DNA of 64,000 bases, from positions 1 through 64,000 of the forward strand of contig JAKJHU010000469.1 in assembly GCA_022316685.1 (NCBI GenBank), in the 5' to 3' direction. Position numbers and translations under genes: made by a program. The notes under the pieces are model-generated. The model had not been told where the DNA came from. It did not search any database and was given only the letters and a program-made list of their open reading frames with translations. Source of the stretch: Progne subis subis (lineage: Eukaryota; Chordata; Aves; Passeriformes; Hirundinidae). Of this stretch, positions 48,201-61,597 are shown piece after piece. The stretch's first letter is position 1; each line of letters opens with the position of its first letter.

Positions 48201-49769
48201 GCTACTGCCGGTCATAAGAGCAAGGCAGAAAGGAAGCTCAAAAGATGAAATGACTCCTCTCCTTACTACCCATTGGGAAGGACCATCCTGCCCAAGCCAC
48301 GGCAAGCGCCATGCCTTTACCTCCCGAGAGACAGCTGCTATCTCTCCTTCTGCCATGCGAGTCTCGCGAATGACATCATGTAAAGAACCTCCGTCCATGT
48401 ATTCCATCACTAGCCAGAGTTCTTCGTCCACCAGGTAGCTGAAAGGAGGAAAGAAGGGCCTGGAGGTGAATGCACGCGCTTACGTGACCTGATGGGTTCT
48501 TGTTTCCGTGTCTGTCTCAGAGGAAGACAGGAGGAAGTGAACAGCCACTCACTAGGCTCTAGAGGGCCTGAACTTTGTGCAGCCTCAAAGGCCGCTCGGT
48601 ATCCTCACCAGTGCAAAACACTGGGAACAGGCCAAGGGGAAAACGATCTGCAGAGCTTTGTCAGCACTAAAGACCCGTGGGGAAAAAAAATCAAACCCTA
48701 AACCCAAGAAAACAACGTGCAGACAGGGCAGGGACTTTGGGGCTGTTGCCTCAGTAAGATGGGGCCTAAAGAGTCAGGTCTTTAAGAAAGCGCTAGGTAT
48801 GCCAGCTAGGTATGCCAGGAAAGATTAATGCAGCCCCAATGCAATCTCCTGCCAAGATGCTGCAAATCAGCCCAGAAACAGGAATTAACAGCTCCATCCT
48901 CTGCCGGCGACCAAAGGAGTGGTTGAATCTCTGGCTTGCAGGATGAGCATGACCTTCCCAGCAGAGCCACTCACCTGTCTACGTAGTTCACCAGGTTGCC
49001 GTTCCTATGGTGGCGCATGACCTGGATTTCATTCACGCACAGTTCATTGCTGCCCTCTTGCAGGAGGCTGATTTTCTTTATGGCCACCTAAAACCACACG
49101 GAAAACCATGAACCAAAGAAGTCTGTGGCTCGAGACCACAAGGGGAACATGGAGACAGTGATTTGGGGACGGCAGAGCCGGGCTGGGACACACTGCCTTG
49201 CGACTGGACATCAGAGGACCTCCAAGCTGAGCTTGCAAGAGCCTCTTACACCGCTTGCTTGGGTGCCACTCCCAGGACACAGAGCCACAGATCCTCTGCC
49301 TCGTAAGTCTTGGAGAAACACCGTCTAGACTCTCCACCTCAAAGCTCTAACCACACTCGCTGTGCCCACAATCTTCCCCCAGGGCCATATTTTATCATCC
49401 CCATTTTCATTCACACACCTCTTGCAAGCAGCAGGAAGCCATTTTGTGCCTGTGGAGAAATGGAGCAAAACTGCTGGGAACCCCTTGGCAATTCTAGCGG
49501 CTTTGATCACAGACATGAAGGATAGATAAAATGCCGTGATGCTGAAACCATCATTAAGGACACCTCCTCAAAAGACAATCCTAGCACTACGTCGCTTCAG
49601 CAATTCTCATTTGGCTCCACTAAAACCCTTTCCTTCATGCCATTGACACTTGCAATTACTGCCTGCGTGTAGAAAGAAAGAGGCCACACCTTGATCCTCT
49701 AGCCATACACTCCAGGGGGCTCTGAGCAGGACTAAGGCCCTTGAGAGACCCCTTGCAGCTCTCTCTTTG

Positions 49770-49839
<70 letters not shown>

Positions 49840-52800
49840 AGCCCAGTTCCCAAGGGCAACACTGCAGGTGGCTAAGGAACTACCGGCACGATTCCCACGT
49901 ATTTGCTAAGAGGCAGGAAGGAGAAGTCAGGAGCCCTGAGCTGCAGCCCCAAAGAGCAGTGCCATGCTCTGAGACACCAGCTTGGCACTAAGACCCAGCT
50001 AGCGTGTCCTCCTCTGGAAGATACCGCTTGGCCTCCTTGCATCCCTTGGGCCAGCTGAGAAGGGCAAAATCTGTCCCCACTGTGTTAGGCAGGCCAGCAC
50101 TGCTCTGCACTTGAGTTGCCTTTGCAGCAAAGCTCTACCGGCGACCCAAAGCTCAGCCACAGCTCACAGCACAGGGGAGGGCACTCGAGGGCTGCAGAAG
50201 CTGTGGTAAGTTGTTTCACACTTACCTCTTCTCCTGTGGCAGTCTCCACTGCCATGCACACGGTGCCGAAACCCCTAGAAACAAAACAGCAGCGGAGAAG
50301 GGAGAAGTCCTTTAGTGCCGGCAAGTGCAAAGACGCCGCGGTCCCAGGGGAAAAAGAGCGTCCTGGGGCAAACAGCAAACGGAACACGACAGACACTGCT
50401 CTGGGTCCTTTGTGCCACAGCCAGAGCAGGCAAAGCCTTCCATTGCGCACACAAATGGAGAAGGACTCCAAACAGAGGATCCCTAGACGGCTGCGTTCGG
50501 GCTCCAGAGCCTTCGGCAGCTGCTTCTCTTCGGTGCACCAGACACAGGAAAGACTCTGCTTCTCCGGTGCGTTCTTGTACATTTGGCTCCTCACAGAGGA
50601 ACTGTTGCAAATCAATGCCATTTACAGTCAGCGCAGAGCTGTCTTTCCAAAGGGAAGGGCTTGCTGGGTTCTTTGCAGGCAAGGCCTAAAGGCCACAGCA
50701 ACCGCGAGGGGTCTGCCGTCAGGCAGGTGATGCCTTTTCCTCTAGAGCGCACTGGCACTGGGCATTCCCTAGAGGCTTTGGATTTTGCCACCTCAGCTAC
50801 AAAAGAGAGCTGCTTCTTTCATTTCTGCTTTTGGCTTCTCGACTAGGCGGTGGTCTTCCAGACCACTGCATCTCCTTTTCCGCAAAATACTGGGAAGAAA
50901 CATTACTCAGAGCTATTCGCTGACAGCTCTCGGCTGCTAACTTGGCCTTTGAGGCCATGAAGCCTTTCCTCCTTTCATTCCCACTGCATCTGTGTATTCT
51001 GCATTCTTCTGCGACACGCAAAAATGGTTGCCCCTAAGAAAAGCGGCAAACAGGTGCAACGTGCTTGAGGGACGAGAGATGTGCCAGGTGCTGCTCTTTG
51101 CTGCAGAGGAGACATTGCCAGCATCCTGGTGTCTTTGCCGCGCCTTCGGTGCACAGCTGTAACTGCTGACCAGTACTGAGAGATGGCAGCATCTCAACAC
51201 AGTTTCTGGACAGCTTTGGAGCTTGCCTGACGTCCTTCTGGGGAGGTGTGACACCACCAAAATACACAGCCCCTTGGAAGCGCGGCTGCACTCACCCTTT
51301 GCCAATAGTCTCCAGTTCTGTGTATTTAGCCTCGGGATCGCCCTCGCTCACCAGCATCCCTGTAAGAATGCAAAGGGAAGATGCTCGTTTCAAAACAGAG
51401 ATGCCACCCTGCAGCACATCAGAAAGGCGGCCCCACTCACTGGGCCCTTTCAACTCAGTCGCTCGGGGAACAACACCGCCACCGCACCACCACCACCACA
51501 GAAACAACAGCAGCAAGACAAGCGGCTCTGCACCACAGACGGCCGGCACAAAAGGAAAAGTCTGAGCTAAAACCTGAGCACGCGGAGAAACAGTCAGAGG
51601 AGACAGGGATCAGAAAACCGTAACCAAGGGAAGTGACGGTTGTCTATAAACATTAAGGGCAGCAGGAAGAACAAAACCTTTCTGTTCTCGGCAATGAACA
51701 CTCCGTGACATTCAACAAAAGCTTTAAGCCTTGCGAACGCCCAAGGCGCCTTGGGTTCTGGAATGAATTTTTATCAACAGCCGCCCTTTCCGGAACAGGA
51801 AGAACATTGCAGGACTTTGCCTAAAACAATGCCCTTCTGCCTTTCTGGAGCAGCAGCTCGGGTTCTAAGCTACTGGGGTGGGCCTTAGGAATGAGGTCCC
51901 TCAGCCTTTAGGACAGGCCAAGTCCGGAAGATGCCCTTGGCCATGCCCCACAGGAGCTGGGCCCAGACGACTCCTTGAGGCCTACTCCTTCCCTAGGTCA
52001 CAGCCTCCTGCTCAGCCAGAAACAATCTCTGGTTTGCCTTTTGCCCAGAGGGAAGCTCGGGCCGAGCTGCCCTCAGAGGCCGAGCTGCCCTCAGAGGAAG
52101 GAGCACAGCCCCGTGCACCCGCAGCACCTCGAAGCACAACAACAGGTCCTGTGTGGAGGCCTGAGGAGCCGACACGCCGCTGAGGAGGAACACGAGGTGG
52201 GACAGCTCACGCTGACACACGCGCACACAAGGCACTCGCAAAGGACATACTCAGCGTGGCCAGGCACTCGTCCTCTGTCCGCTCTGGCAGCTGCTCTCTG
52301 CTGCCAGAGGAACTACTCGTGCTCCAGGTGCACGAGCTGCTCGTGCTTGAGTTTCCAGCTTGGGGGCTGCAGGCTTCTTCAGAGCCTGCAGCTGCAGCTC
52401 GTGCAGGTGCCAGGACAGAGGAGGTGGAGCTCTGGGACAAGAAAGGAATTTGGGTCACAGCTGTGCCTGGCGGAGATGCCCCTCCAATCCCATTGCAAAG
52501 GCAAGCCCCTAGGAAGATGCTGTCGGCCACATCCAGGGCCGCATCTTCACCTCTCGGCTTTTGCTGCCCGCTCCTCCAACTCAAGGCGCAAAATCCAGCG
52601 GCTGCTTTTACATGACGGAAAAACTGGCACCAAAGACGCTGCTAACCAAAGCCGGCACTTACTGATGTCGGCCGCTCAGGCTCTGGGCTGACAGCAGGAG
52701 CAGATTCATTGGCACCTTCCTCCTCTTCAGCCTCTTCCTCACCTACAGAGGCAGCTGGAGCAGGCGCTGGCACTGCCCTTCTGCTCTGTGGACAGACAGC

Positions 52801-53621
52801 AGCATGAGGGACAGGAAAGGACCCGCCGTTCACAACCTTACCTATACGCAGCTACAGGCCCCGTTGCATCTCAGCTGCTCCTTTAGCTACCGACGGCTGC
52901 TCTGGGCAGAGGGCCAGGTCTCTCGGGGGGACAGGGTCTCCTCCACAGCCTGCAAGGCTGTGAAGTGCGCCTTTGCACTGCCCTCCTCACCGGGCACGGG
53001 GAGCCTGCACTGCCGCTGGGCACAAAGGGCCTCACTTGGACCCCGGGAGCACCCAAAGACATCCTAATGCTACCCCTTGTCTCTTGCCAAGACAAATTCA
53101 CGGCCCCTGTCAGAAGAGTGGCCAACTGAGGCCTAAACGTCCAAGCTCCACTCTGCTTTTCCAGGCCTCACTGTCTGGCGGAAGCGCTCTGGAAGGGCTG
53201 GAATCTCCGCATTTTCAGCCAGGCACGGGAGGTGCTGTCTGATTGGGAACTTGCAGCTCTGCTTTGCTCCAGCCACAGGGCTCGCCAGAGCTGCCGCTTA
53301 CTGATGCTGGATGCTGGGGCCCGGCAGTGGCAGCAGGTGCAGCTTGGTGGGCAACTTCCTCCCCTTTGGCCTCTTCTTCAGGAAGACACGCAGCCAGAGA
53401 AGGCCCTGAGGTTGCTTTGGAGCTCTGCAGACAGACGGCAACGTGAGCAACAGGCAACCTTCTTTACATTCAGCTCTACACCCAGATGCACTAAGGAGAA
53501 ATCATCTGGAGAGAAATGGGATTCTACGCTCTTCAAACTCAAGTAACATGGGCCTCGATTAGATGGGACTCAAATGGAACTTTGGGAGAAAACAGCCAGG
53601 CATCCTTCTGCTGCTGCCGCC

Positions 53622-53659
<38 letters not shown>

Positions 53660-54799
53660 AAAGAGCTGGGACTGCACTTTCATTCATCCAACCAGGCTGG
53701 CAGCGGACTGCAGCAGGCCCAGCTCACAGCTTGCTCCACTACTGTCCAAACTCTGCTAACTCAGTCAAAAGCTCCTTTCCCACTCACCCAAGGAGCGGAT
53801 TCTCTCCAGGCACGGGCGATGTGACCTGCAGCACACAAGGGAAAAAGAACCGGATGCTGCAAGAAAACTACCCGTGCTGGGCAAGCTCCCCGAGACGTCA
53901 ACCCAAAGACAGAGCGTTCTGCTTTCCCTACTCCCCTCCAGCAGCAACCCCTTGTGCTGCCCAGCAAGCAAGACAGCAGCACAAACTACTGCCTTGTGTC
54001 CACCTTACGTCCTCTTTGGCCGCTCCACCCACAGAAACGCGAGACCAAGAGAGTCCAGGTGGTTCTGTGACAGTCATTGCTTCTGCCCCAGCCCAGCCAG
54101 CAGGAGCTACAGCTCCTCTCTTTCCCGACCTTCAGTTTCTGCAGAGATTGCACGCGGCCATTGCCATGAGCTTGCTGAAAACCTTTCCCCAGAAAAGTCC
54201 CCCTTAGGCATGGTGGCAGTTCTCTTGTGACACAGCACGGGAACACCTCCTGGCTTCGGGAGCGTACAAGAACTCTTTTGCAACCTCTGTTTCAGAGGCC
54301 TTTTCCAAGCTGATTCTGTGATTTCATCACGGACCGAGTGGCTCTTTTAGCACACACAAAGCCTCAAGTTCCCCGGTCCCGTCCTGGGAGGAGAGAATGC
54401 AGACAGGAGGATGCTTCTCCTCAGTCCTGGAGAGCAGCGCACAATTTTTGCAAGGACTCCTGCCAAGCTCTCCCGGTCTTCCCATCTTGGAAGCTGTCTT
54501 GCTTGAGCCAGCAGAGCGAGCAGATTCCAGACGCCCCTGCCACAGGCCGTGCCGTGGTGGGAGCCCAACCCCTGCAGGCCACATTACAAATGCTGCCCAC
54601 GCCCCGCTGCCTAGAGACACCCCTTTCTTAGCTGGAGCTGGTGACAGCAGCTGGACCCAACTAAAGGCCTCTTTGTGGCATTTTGGTTTCCATACGCTGC
54701 GCCAAACAAAAATGTCTACTTACGTGCCAGGTGGGTGAAAAAGTAGCCAGAGTAAGCCACGGAAAAAGCCGTGCAAACTGCAGCACACACTCCCTCCAT
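45242..54799 (-). CDS. PAK3L: PAK3-like kinase, copy 4 (intact)
   Basis: Coding exons 5' to 3': 54724-54799, 53788-53825, 53302-53424, 52663-52785, 52251-52431, 51296-51359, 50226-50274, 48975-49087, 48321-48438, 47574-47673, 46926-47122, 45712-45849, 45242-45331. Lengths match copy 2 exactly; the frame is open and the product appears identical. Private differences are intronic: loss of the hairpin near 53203, an extra C near 53746, and a missing A near 52106 upstream of exon 5. The in-frame minus-strand extension upstream of MEGV is open for about 112 codons here, but it is not conserved in copy 3. Confidence 0.88.
49759..49838. repeat. CT microsatellite, unit 4 (80 bp)
   Basis: Nearly pure CT with sparse GTCT interruptions, like units 3 and 5. 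Confidence 0.9.
53623..53658. repeat. (CTG/CAG)12 repeat, unit 4
   Basis: Same 12-unit tract in intron 2. Confidence 0.85.
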
Positions 54800-55000
54800 G
54801 GCTTGAGCAGCGCTGCTCGATCTGCACCAGACAACACCTGTGGGAGAAAAAACTCTCGCAGTCCTGTCAGGGTGCAGCCTGCTGGCAGAGACCTCACTGA
54901 TCAGCAGCTTCCGCCTGCGGTGAGCACGCCAAGGAGCTGCTGTGCACACTGAGGCCTTCCGTGCCTCGGCACGGCAACTTTGCCTTGACAGCGCTGTGAT

Positions 55001-55071
55001 GCGGCCGCTGACATCACAATAGCGGCCGCTGACATCATGGTAGCGGCCGCTGACATCATGGTAGCGGCCGC
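55001..55071. promoter_or_regulatory. NotI-box/CRE-like 21-bp repeat, unit 4
   Basis: Identical four-box array upstream of exon 1 of PAK3L copy 4. Confidence 0.6.
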
Positions 55072-56887
55072 TCGAGGCTGCTTTGTGAATTCGCGCGTAG
55101 AACCAGACTTTCTCTCCAGCTAAGGCCAAAAAAACCCTGCAAAGTTCTCCGCTGCTAAAAGCAACACAAAAGGCCCTCCTAGTCAGTAACCTATTTGCTC
55201 AAGGCATCTAAGAGTTGCTCCAAGAACACACCAAACCCCTGTTGCCCACACTGAGAAGCTGAACACTGAGAAGGGACCAGGATGGGAGGAAAGCGAAAAA
55301 GAGAACAGGACCTTTGGCCACTCATTCTCTTGTGGAAAACTCCCAAGGCTTCTTCCAGCTAGGGCTCGAAGCCACAGCATCCAAGGAAATCACCCCTTCA
55401 GTGACAGCTGGGGGACAGAACCTCAGGAAGCACTTTCGTAGACCTTCCTCCTCCCACGCTCACCACAGAAGAAGGCGGGGCACGGGCCCACCAAGGGTGG
55501 GACTGACGAAGGCATGGAAAGCCAAGCAGCACATCCACTGCGTACACGGCTTCCTGCCGCTGCGCTGCGGTGGCATTTCCAAGCAGCCTTGCCCATCTGA
55601 GGTGCACCTCGGGGAGCTTCCCTGGCCTCATCCGTGAGCCAGAGGGAGCTGCCTGCGCTGGGCATAAAGAAAGAAGGAAAAGAAAGTTGCAACACGCTCT
55701 GGGACAAGCCACAAAGTGCTGGTAGGGAGGAAAGCAGTGGGCCCAAATGGGCTGGTCCCAGCAAAACTGGAAGCTGTGAGGCACACACCAGTTAGGTCTG
55801 GTCGCTGGACAGGCTACAGGAAGGCAGCCTTAGGCAAAGAGAAAAAGCACCAGCATTCCAAAGCCTGGAAGCTTCATTCCTCTGCCTCTCCCTTCTAAAC
55901 CACTTTATTCTCTAACTCTCGGAAAAGGTTTAACCCCAGCCTGCAATCAAGCACCACACACAGCCCTTCTCCCTCAATGCCCCACCAGTGGGATGCACGG
56001 GGGAGACAACTGGACGGGTAAAAGCTGGAAAACTCACGGGCGCAGAACAATTCAGTTGCATAGGGAGTGCAGAAGTCACACACACAAGCAAAACAACCCC
56101 AAAGAGCTCATTCACCATTGCCCACAGGCGGGCAGGCAGGTGTTTTGCACTTCCACGACAGCGGGACCCCCTCGCGCCTCACAGCGACTTGGGAAGACAA
56201 ATGCCATCACTGCAAACGTCCCCTCCTTCCTCCTCCTCCTCCTTCTTGCACGCAGCTTGATATACTGAGCAGGATGCACAGGCTCTGGAATAGGCCTCTG
56301 GCCACTTTGGGTCACCTGTGCTGGCTGTGTCTCCTCCCAGGCTCTCGTGCAGCGTGACCCCAGGGGAGCTCAGTCTGGGCGCTTGCCTCAGTCACGCTGA
56401 GCGCCGAGCTGAGAGAGGCCACGCCGATCCCAAGTGCACGAGTTTTCCCTCCCTCATGTTGGCCTCAGTTCCCATGGCAGAAGCCGTGTTCCTGCTGGAC
56501 GCTCGCCTGCGCCTGAGCCGGCGGAGAAGCCCGCCTGCCTCCCCATCTGCCCAGGGCAACCCGGAGCAGCCCAAGCTTTCCCAAGAAGTGCCACACAACC
56601 ACGGCCACCGCAGCCTTCCCAGCAGCGACACCACTGCTCTGCTCCGTTTTGCCTTGCTCTGCTCCTCTACGCAGGGCTGCAAGCCTGGATCTCCACAAGA
56701 GGTTGCGGCCGGGAGGCAGTGAAGGAAGTGGGGAACCTTTGCCCACTTCCAACCGTGCCACAAACCCCATCCATGGGTCTTGCCGTGCTTCAGAAACAGC
56801 TGACTGGAGCACGCAGAAGCAAATTTGGAGCTTCTTCACAGGCTGAGAACAAAGGGAGGCTTCCAACACAGTGAAGGTCTTAGGGTA

Positions 56888-56893
56888 TTTATT
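56888..56893 (-). promoter_or_regulatory. PolyA signal, PAK3L copy 5
   Basis: Minus-strand AATAAA following the stop of copy 5, in the same context as the other copies. Confidence 0.75.
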
Positions 56894-57007
56894 TTGACTA
56901 TCAAATCTAAAGTACAAACTACAAACTGTGTGTAGAAACTACTCCAAACTACAAACTACAAACTACAACCTACAAACTACAAAAAACAACAATGGCCTCT
57001 CGCAGGG

Positions 57008-60000
57008 CTAGTATCTCCTGTCGGCCATAAACTGCTGCGCTGCCACGATCAGAGGCGTCAGGCTGGAGGTCGGCTTGGCTGAGGTTACAAACGGGTGCTG
57101 CCCAAAGAGAAAAAGGAGAAATTTACTTCTACTTTCCTCGCTGGCTGAAACTTTAGCTTTCTCTGGCTACCAGCAAGATGCAGACATGAAGGCACTCCGT
57201 GCACCTCCGTCTCTTCCCTCCATGAGGCAAAGATGCCTCACAATCCCACAAATCCGCTCATCCAGATGTCTTCAGCTTAAGGAGCTTTGGTCTAGGGGAC
57301 CTTGAAAGGCTCCTTGCAACCCAGCCCAGGCCAGAATTCCCCTCAGTTTTCCGGGGAAAAGTCCCTAGACTGGAGGTTCTTAGGGGCGGGGAAGCCCATC
57401 TGACGCCTTGAACTTGAGCAGACGAGGAGCCCCTGGCAGCGGGCAGCAGGCGCACCCTGCAGCCGCTTTGCCTTTCACCTGCAGAAGCTCCTGGGCAGAC
57501 CAGCGCCTGTCCTCGTCTGTCTCCAGGCAGCAGCGCAGAAAGTCTCGCAACCAAGCGGACTGCTGCCTGGGGTTCTGCAGCTTCGGGGTGCCCCCGGTGC
57601 TTATCAGCTGTCGGACCTGTGGAGAAGAAGCAAATGCCACACTGTACCTGTCTCCTTCGCACCCCCAACCGCTCACACAGGACACCCACTGGACAAGCTC
57701 CACTCCCCGGTGGCACTTTCCTCCCTGCCAGAGGGTGGGGACACGCCTTTCCTACCCCAACCAAAAGAACCCAAACCCTGAGGCAGGCACAGCCAGCCCA
57801 ATGTGCACGGGCTCTAGCTTTGACCCCTGATCTCGCTGGCTGATGGAACTAGGAGCAACTCCATCAGCAAAAGCACTTTGCTTCTCTGACGCCGTCTCTG
57901 ACAACACCGACACCATCTCCACAAGGTGATTTGGAGGAGGGACTGCAGAGGAATTTTGAGGCGAGCGAGGCCGCAATCTTGTGCTAGGAGCTTTGGACAG
58001 TCCTTGCTATCGGGGAGCAGTGTGAGGCCTTGTTCTGTTCCCATGCTGTTCCTGCACTGCCTGAATTAGCACAAAAGTAGCAAATGTAACCACTTAGAGG
58101 TCCTTCTCAGGGACGCTTTCTCGCCGACGCTGGGAGGCGTGTTAACGACCCGCTGTCCCTTCTCCGGGATGCTGAAGACAGAAGTGCTGATCGCAAGGCA
58201 GAACAGAACTGACCGTGCAGCCAAAAGACGTGGACCAACGGACAGTCATTTAGAGTGTCTGAACACGAGTTTTTAAGCAATCAGCTATTGTTTGGCAGTA
58301 CCTGCTTTAGCCTTGAACCGCTTAACTATCGGCTTTTTAGAACAATAAAGGGGAGGTCAAACCTAGTCACATTGATGTCCGTTTGATACCGGGCTGCTTT
58401 CTTGTGACAGGGGACTTTAGTCTAACTCTACTCGTGACAAGGATTACTCCATAAACTGCAGCTTGGCATTGCTCACTGCTCCCTCAGGCAGAGCTTCCAT
58501 CTAGCAAAAGGCATCACCAATGCCTTGTGTTGTTTCACGATGGAATGGCAAGGCAATAATCTGGACAAGAAGCACGAGAGACTATGCTGCCTGGAACCTA
58601 TCGCATTCAGGTGTTGACGAGCCTCCCGGGCAGAAGAACGGGGACAGATTTTGCCGGAGTGACACTAGTATCTGAGGGGAGTTGCAGCTCACCGTGCGGG
58701 AGGTTTTCATCAGGTAAGGAGGCGCTCCTTCCACCATCTCCATGCCCACGATGCAAAGGACCAGATGTCCACTTTGGGGCCGTAGGGCTTCCTGGTGAAA
58801 ATTTCTGGCGCCATCCAGTAAGTAGTCCCGACAGCTGATCTCCGTTTGCTCCGCTCAGCCGTGAGCTGAGCAGCGAGGCCAAAATCAGCTGAGGGGGGAA
58901 AAAACCCCTGTGAGCAAGCCAGCAGCAATTAGGAAAACAAACAGAAGGATTCTGCACTGAACCAAGGCCCAAGGCGGCAGTGTGGCATCCAGCTGCAAAA
59001 GGGGCCATGCTGGCATTCCTCAGGCCTACAGCCGAGGAACTACAGAATTGGCCGCTTGCCAAAAGCCCCCACTTTCAGATAGTGGCTTTTAGTGCCCTGA
59101 AGCCTTAGACTGTAAGTTGCCTTGCTTGGCAAGGGACACACACAACCCAAAGCCACTCCTGAGACCTGCCTCCCAGCCACACCTCCCGGCGCCTTGCGGA
59201 TGTGCTCTGCGCTTGCAGCAGGGCAGCCTGCACTGCCACAGGCACCACTCTTGGGGAGCTGGCAGTCACCCAAAGGCCGCCCCACACCGCCGCCCCACAC
59301 CGCCGCCCCACACGGCTGAGCCTGGGCGCCGACACCCACCCAACTTGACAGATCCGTCCAAGCCCAGGAGAATGTTGTGGCTTTTGATGTCTCGGTGGAT
59401 CACTTGCTTGGAGTGGAGGAAATCCAGGCCTTGCAGACACTGAGAGAGGAAAAAGAAACACAAGCCTAAGAGCTCCTCAGGGGGTCTCATGCACAAGCGG
59501 GCAAGTGGCACCTCTGCAAAACTGGCTTGCTGGGGGATTGATGAGCCATGGCAGGACCCGCTGCTGGCAAGAGCTTGCTGCTCCAACTTGAGGACAGCAG
59601 TGCCTTTCTAAGCCAGCGTGGATTCGCTTCTCAAAGAGAACGGGCAACTGTTCCTCTGGCCAGTGCCCCCTGCAAACGCGGACCAAAGGAGCACTGCTGC
59701 AGTGGCTGTGCTCTCTCCAGGCAGACGATGCTGCGGATGCTTTTGCAAACAGCACTCTGGGGGCAAGGCTCTCCTTCGGTGCTGAGCTCCGTGAGAGTCG
59801 CGTGAGTATCTCTTTGTCTCTGCCACTGGTTTGAGATGCTGCCACCAGCACGAATGCTCTTACGGGGAAGGAATGCAGCCCACACAGGCTGCAGGCAAGT
59901 GTTTACAGAGGCAAACACTAACAAACTCACTTAGAAGAAGGGCAGGCACGCTTTGGATGCTCTTGCTACTGCCGGTCATAAGAGCAAGGCAGAAAGGAAG

Positions 60001-61531
60001 CTCAAAAGATGAAATGACTCCTCTCCTTACTACCCATTGGGAAGGACCATCCTGCCCAAGCCACGGCAAGCGCCATGCCTTTACCTCCCGAGAGACAGCT
60101 GCTATCTCTCCTTCTGCCATGCGAGTCTCGCGAATGACATCATGTAAAGAACCTCCGTCCATGTATTCCATCACTAGCCAGAGTTCTTCGTCCACCAGGT
60201 AGCTGAAAGGAGGAAAGAAGGGCCTGGAGGTGAATGCACGCGCTTACGTGACCTGATGGGTTCTTGTTTCCGTGTCTGTCTCAGAGGAAGACAGGAGGAA
60301 GTGAACAGCCACTCACTAGGCTCTAGAGGGCCTGAACTTTGTGCAGCCTCAAAGGCCGCTCGGTATCCTCACCAGTGCAAAACACTGGGAACAGGCCAAG
60401 GGGAAAACGATCTGCAGAGCTTTGTCAGCACTAAAGACCCGTGGGGAAAAAAATCAAACCCTAAACCCAAGAAAACAACGTGCAGACAGGGCAGGGACTT
60501 TGGGGCTGTTGCCTCAGTAAGATGGGGCCTAAAGAGTCAGGTCTTTAAGAAAGCGCTAGGTATGCCAGCTAGGTATGCCAGGAAAGATTAATGCAGCCCC
60601 AATGCAATCTCCTGCCAAGATGCTGCAAATCAGCCCAGAAACAGGAATTAACAGCTCCATCCTCTGCCGGCGACCAAAGGAGTGGTTGAATCTCTGGCTT
60701 GCAGGATGAGCATGACCCTTCCCAGCAGAGCCACTCACCTGTCTACGTAGTTCACCAGGTTGCCGTTCCTATGGTGGCGCATGACCTGGATTTCATTCAC
60801 GCACAGTTCATTGCTGCCCTCTTGCAGGAGGCTGATTTTCTTTATGGCCACCTAAAACCACACGGAAAACCATGAACCAAAGAAGTCTGTGGCTCGAGAC
60901 CACAAGGGGAACATGGAGACAGTGATTTGGGGACGGCAGAGCCGGGCTGGGACACACTGCCTTGCGACTGGACATCAGAGGACCTCCAAGCTGAGCTTGC
61001 AAGAGCCTCTTACACCGCTTGCTTGGGTGCCACTCCCAGGACACAGAGCCACAGATCCTCTGCCTCGTAAGTCTTGGAGAAACACCGTCTAGACTCTCCA
61101 CCTCAAAGCTCTAACCACACTCGCTGTGCCCACAATCTTCCCCCAGGGCCATATTTTATCATCCCCATTTTCATTCACACACCTCTTGCAAGCAGCAGGA
61201 AGCCATTTTGTGCCTGTGGAAATGGAGCAAAACTGCTGGGAACCCCTTGGCAATTCTAGCGGCTTTGATCACAGACATGAAGGATAGATAAAATGCCGTG
61301 ATGCTGAAACCATCATTAAGGACACCTCCTCAAAAGACAATCCTAGCACTACGTCGCTTCAGCAATTCTCATTTGGCTCCACTAAAACCCTTTCCTTCAT
61401 GCCATTGACACTTGCAATTACTGCCTGCGTGTAGAAAGAAAGAGGCCACACCTTGATCCTCTAGCCATACACTCCAGGGGGCTCTGAGCAGGACTAAGGC
61501 CCTTGAGAGACCCCTTGCAGCTCTCTCTTTG

Positions 61532-61597
<66 letters not shown>

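Larger units (their letters stand above)
44249..56015. repeat. Tandem array unit 4 (11,767 bp)
   Basis: Fourth complete unit. It carries an intact PAK3-like gene and a private deletion that removes the intron 3 hairpin (near 53201-53205). Confidence 0.95.
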
